Source of the DNA: Liolophura sinensis | Lineage: Eukaryota > Mollusca > Polyplacophora > Chitonida > Chitonidae | Reading direction: 5' to 3' | Length of the DNA stretch: 64,000 nt | Assembly: GCF_032854445.1 (NCBI RefSeq) | Contig: NC_088305.1 | Location: 1,121,001-1,185,000, forward strand | Shown here: positions 59,810 to 64,000 of the stretch, piece after piece | How positions within the stretch are numbered: the first letter of the stretch is position 1 | Layout of the letters: each line of letters begins with the position of its first letter | Translations under genes and position numbers: made by a program | Notes under the pieces: generated by a model | The model's input: the letters and a program-made list of their open reading frames with translations, nothing else | Told to the model about the DNA's origin: nothing | Databases searched by the model: none

Positions 59810-61424
59810 CACTGTTGCCCAAAATGATGGAATAAAATATTTTGTACCAGATTTTTCCAAATTTGCACCAGATTTTCCCTGAAGATTTTGGGCTACCAAG
59901 AAAATTCTAGACAGATTTACCATCTTCGGTTAAAGGTGGAACCATTTGCAATGTTCAAATGTCCAGAGAATGCAAAATGGTGAAAGGAATACAAAACCAG
60001 AAGATTTACCTTCAATTGTTGAGATTTAATGTGACCATAAGATTCAAATGAAAACAGATGAATCGATGAATTTGACAAATGGGAATGCACAAATAAAGTC
60101 TCAGCAACAGATTAAAAGTTTAGTAACGTGTGTGACCACCTATGGCACGAATGAGGACAGGGAGACGCCGCGGCATGCTATCGACAAGGTTGTTGATGAC
60201 GTCAACGTGCATGGCGTCCCACTCTTCCCTCAGAGCCTGTGTCAATTCTTGCAGGGTTTGAGGTGCATTGTCCCGGTCCTTGATCGTACGGCCAAGGACA
60301 TCCTAGGCATGCTCGATGGGTTCATGTCAGGCGAACAAGTTGGCCATGGGAGCTGCTCTACACCCTAATCCCAAAGAAATTGTGTGACGATGTTGGCCCT
60401 GTCTGGCCTGGTGTTGTTGTCTTGAAGCCCAAAGTTGTTGCCGTGGACTTGTCTTGCATGTGGCAAACAGTGTTCCTGTAAAATATTCGGATACACGACG
60501 GGGTTGATGAAAAGCTCTGTTTTTCTACCATGATGAATGCCACCCCACACCATCACTGAACCGCCACCACCTTGACGGGACTCCCGGACACAGTCATCGT
60601 GGAGGTTCTCGCCAGGCAATCTCCGAATCCTTTGTGGTCCATCTTGTCGGTCAAGGATGTATCTGCTTTCGTCAGTGAAGATGATGTGACGCCAATGGCC
60701 GACCTGTAACGCCCGATGCCCCCCTAGCCCAAAAGAGTCATACTACACGATGCGGAGCAGTCAGACGTGGACATGTGACCATCCGTCTTGCTTGATGCCC
60801 TGAATCAATAAGTCGTCGATTCACGGTTTGGCGTGAAACACGAAATCCCATAGTGTTGCCTCCACAAGAGACGGAGATGGCTGACTGGCATTCTGCGGTT
60901 TGTTCAACACAGGTGTATCAGTCTCCTGTCCTGTTGTCTTGTGGTCGAACGTGGACGCCCTGTTGACTTTCCTGACGTTAACTGATGTACCTCTCTGACA
61001 CGTTTCAGAATCTTAGAGACTGCACTTTGTGATATTCCTGCAAAAGTGGCGATATCGGCCTGTTTAAATCCTTCCCGTCTTAGGGCAACCACTCTCCGAT
61101 GAATCGCTAGTGGCATAGGAGCAGGCATGACACTGAACTTCTATACCAAAATTTGCGTCCATGAAATCAGGGATGGCCTAAACTTAAGGCCTGTTTATAC
61201 AGAGGTGCAGCCAGAGAGAAAGTCCGAAAGTTGAATTGTGTCACTTTACATGGCTCTCAACCGAAAGCCCTTCCACGTAACTAAATTTTTGGCTTCCACT
61301 TACATAATGGGTCCTTTGTATAATAGTTAGGAAGAGCCGAGTGTATTGCAGGGAGGACCAAATACTGGTACTTTCCAGAAGTGTAACCTGAATTTATTTT
61401 ATTCCATCATTTTGTGCAACAGTG
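59810..61424 (-). mobile_element. Tc1-like DNA transposon, full length by TIRs, inactive
   Basis: About 1615 bp between matching terminal inverted repeats: the left end CACTGTTGCCCAAAATGATG and the reverse complement of the right end CACTGTTGCACAAAATGATG continue to match to about 30 bp with one mismatch. A TA dinucleotide flanks each end (59808-59809 and 61425-61426), the usual Tc1/mariner target duplication. It sits in UBE3D intron 4 and contains a broken transposase on the minus strand. Confidence 0.9.
60120..61128 (-). pseudogene. Tc1-like transposase, frameshifted
   Basis: Starts at ATG 61128 with an intact HTH region (GFKQADIATFAGISQSAVSK, then GRPRSTTRQQDRR). The frame breaks near 60904. 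Later pieces in other frames show GGGSVMVWGGIHHGRKTELF, ILQEHCLPHARQVHGNNFGL and SPDMNP, all typical of Tc1-family transposases, ending GGHTRY and TAA at 60120. At least two frameshifts or stops separate the parts, including one after SPDMNP where the last catalytic acidic residue should follow, so it cannot encode an active enzyme. Confidence 0.9.
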
Positions 61425-61639
61425 TAGTTACTCTAACTAAGTTTGAACAGCATTGTACTCCGTTGTACAGCGGAGGTAGTAATCCATTGTACAGCGGAGG
61501 TAGTACTGAATTAGACTTCCATGCACTCTTTAAACTTCTCACCTGGAAATTCATTGCCATTGCCACAAGATTTTGTCAAATTTTTTGGGGCCATTTTTAA
61601 CCAGATTGATTACCGTGGCCTCACCTGTCAAACAGGTAA

Positions 61640-64000
61640 CCTTTCCTTGCCTGTGTGATCAATGTCACTCTGTGCAGTACAAGAGAACAACAGTCGACTC
61701 AGCTTGGTCCCCAAACTGTGTAGTCTGACATTATCCCTGCCTGTAATCTGACGTTTATCCCTGCCTGTGTGATCATGTCACTCGTGCAGTACAAGAGAAC
61801 AACAGTCGACTCAGCTTGGTCCCAAACTGTGTAGTCCTGACATTTATCCCTGCTGTAGTCTGACGTTTATCCCTGCCTGTGTGATCATGTCACTCGTGCA
61901 ATACAAGAGAACAACAGTCGACTCAGCTTGGTCCCAAACTGTGTAGTCTGATGCTCATCCCTGCCTGTAGTCTGACGTTTATCCCTGCCTGTGTGATCAT
62001 GTCACTCGTGCAATACAAGAGAACAACAGTCGACTCAGCTTGGTCCCAAACTGTTGTAGCCTGACGCTCATCCCTGCCTGTAGTCTGACGTTTATCCCTG
62101 CCTGTGTGATCATGTCACTCGTGCAATACAAGAGAACAACAGTCGACTCAGCTTGATCCAAACTGTGTAGTCTGACGTTCATCCCTGCCTGTAGTCTGAT
62201 GTTCATCCCTGCTTGTATGATGATGTCACTCGTGCAATACAAGAGAACAACAGTCGACTCAGCTTGGTCCCAAACTGTGTAGTCTGACGCTCATCCCTGC
62301 CTGTAGTCTGACGTTTATCCCTGCCTGTGTGATCATGTCACTCGTGCAATACAAGAGAACAACAGTCGACTCAGCTTGGTCCCAAACTGTGTAGTCTAAC
62401 ATTTATCCCTGCCTGTAGCTGACGTTTATCCCTGCCTGTGTGATCATGTCACTCGTGCAGTACAAGAGAACAACAGTCGACTCAGCTTGGTCCCAAACTG
62501 TGTAGTCTGACGCTCATCCCTGCCTGCAGTCTGACGTTTACCCCCTGCCTGTGTGATCATGTCACTCATGCAATACAAGAGAACAACAGTCGACTCTGCT
62601 TGGGCCCAAACTGTGTAGTCTAACATTCATCCCTGCCTGTAGTCTGACGTTTATTCCTGCCTGTGTGATCATGTCACTCGTGCAATACAAGAGAACAACA
62701 GTCAACTCAGCTTGATCCCAAACTGTGTAGTCTGACGTTCATCCCTGCCTGTAGTCTGACGTTTATCCCTGCCTGTGTGATCATGTCACTCGTGCAATAC
62801 AAGAGAACAACAGTCGACTCAGCTTGATCCCAAACTGTGTAGTCTGACGTTCATCCCTGCCTGTAGTCTGATGTTCATCCCTGCTTGTATGATGATGTCA
62901 CTCGTGCAATACAAGAGAACAACAGTCGACTCAGCTTGATTCCAAACTGTGTAGTCTGACGCTCATCCCTGCCTGTAGTCTGATGTTCATCCCTGCTTGT
63001 ATGATGATGTCACTCATGCAATACAAGAGAACAACAGTCAACTCAGCTTGATCCCAAACTGTGTAGTCTGACATTTATCCCTGCCTGTAGTCTGACGTTT
63101 ATCCCTGCCTGTGTGATCATGTCACTCGTGCAGTACAAGAGAACAACAGTCGACTCAGCTTGGTCCCAAACTGTGTAGTCTGACATTTATCCCTGCCTGT
63201 AGTCTGATGTTCATCCCTGCTTGTATGATGATGTCACTCGTGCAATACAAGAGAACAACAGTGGACTCAGCTTGGTCCCAAACTGTGTAGTCTGATGCTC
63301 ATCCCTGCCTGTAGTCTGACGTTTATCCCTGCCTGTGTGATCATGTCACTCGTGCAATACAAGAGAACAACAGTCGACTCAGCTTGGTCCCAAACTGTGT
63401 AGTCTAACATTTATCCCTGCCTGTAGTCTGACGTTTATCCCTGCCTGTGTGATCATGTCACTCGTGCAATACAAGAGAACAACAGTCGACTCAGCTTGGT
63501 CCCAAACTGTGTAGTCTAACATTTATCCCTGCCTGTAGTCTGACGTTTATCCCTGCCTGTGTGATCATGTCACTCGTGCAGTACAAGAGAACAACAGTCG
63601 ACTCAGCTTGGTCCCAAACTGTGTAGTCTGACGCTCATCCCTGCCTGCAGTCTGACGTTTATCCCTGCCTGTGTGATCATGTCACTCGTGCAATACAAGA
63701 GAACAACAGTCGACTCAGCTTGGGCCCAAACTGTGTAGTCTAACATTCATCCCTGCCTGTAGTCTGACGTTTATTCCTGCCTGTGTGATCATGTCACTCG
63801 TGCAATACAAGAGAACAACAGTCGACTCAGCTTGGTCCCAAACTGTGTAGTCTGACGCTCATCCCTGCCTGTAGTCTGACGTTTATCCCTGCCTATGTGA
63901 TCATGTCACTCGTGCAATACAAGAGAACAACAGTCGACTCAGCTTGGTCCCAAACTGTGTAGTCTGACGCTCATCCCTGCCTGTAGTCTGATGTTCATCC
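61640..64000. repeat. 112-bp satellite running off the window
   Basis: About 21 copies of a 112-bp unit (GTGATCATGTCACTCGTGCA, ATACAAGAGAACAACAGTCG, ACTCAGCTTGGTCCCAAACT, GTGTAGTCTGACG). Within each unit a TCATCCCTGCCTGTAGTCTGA / TTATCCCTGCCTGTGTGATCA pair is an internal half-repeat. Lies in UBE3D intron 4; right end not seen. Confidence 0.95.

Overview
The window looks like nuclear DNA of an invertebrate animal, most likely a mollusc. It has animal genes split into short exons with GT-AG introns, no operons and low coding density. A tRNA-headed SINE with a long conserved body and an A-rich or (AAAT)n tail recurs in both orientations; I associate that body with mollusc genomes, but no database search was possible. 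About a third of the window (roughly 22 kb by eye) is tandem repeat in more than 20 distinct arrays.

Layout: (1) 735-4270, plus strand: the last four recognisable exons of a DBH/MOXD1-like copper monooxygenase. (2) 4.3-12.1 kb: intergenic, mostly 60-bp and 40-bp tandem arrays. (3) 12140-29006, minus strand: a complete 8-exon SNF8 (ESCRT-II subunit VPS22/EAP30) gene, 250 codons, with a 7.6 kb intron 5 that is nearly 90 percent tandem repeat. (4) 29.0-36.3 kb: intergenic and the 3' flank of the next gene. (5) 36321-52130, minus strand: a complete 10-exon gene for a 712-residue PARP-family ADP-ribosyltransferase with an N-terminal ubiquitin-interacting motif and a C-terminal UBA-like domain. (6) 53643 to at least 59256, plus strand, head-to-head with the PARP gene: the first four exons of UBE3D, which runs off the right edge. 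A decayed Tc1-type transposon and a 112-bp satellite fill the last part.

All exon chains were joined by hand: every junction keeps the reading frame and every intron has GT-AG ends, which strongly supports the models. Three neighbouring genes have links to ubiquitin (ESCRT-II, UIM/UBA-PARP, E3 ligase), though this may be coincidence.

The most unusual signal is that several arrays inside these genes are amplified copies of the host gene's own exon edges. The copies include the 3' splice site of SNF8 exon 6 (about 45 copies), the 5' splice site of SNF8 exon 2 (about 13), the 5' half of PARP exon 8 with its 3' splice site (about 31), the 3' part of PARP exon 4 with its donor (3), and the last codons plus stop of the PARP gene. 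Recurrence at five or more independent edges in two adjacent genes suggests exon boundaries seeding minisatellites. Array periods and copy numbers were counted by eye and are approximate.
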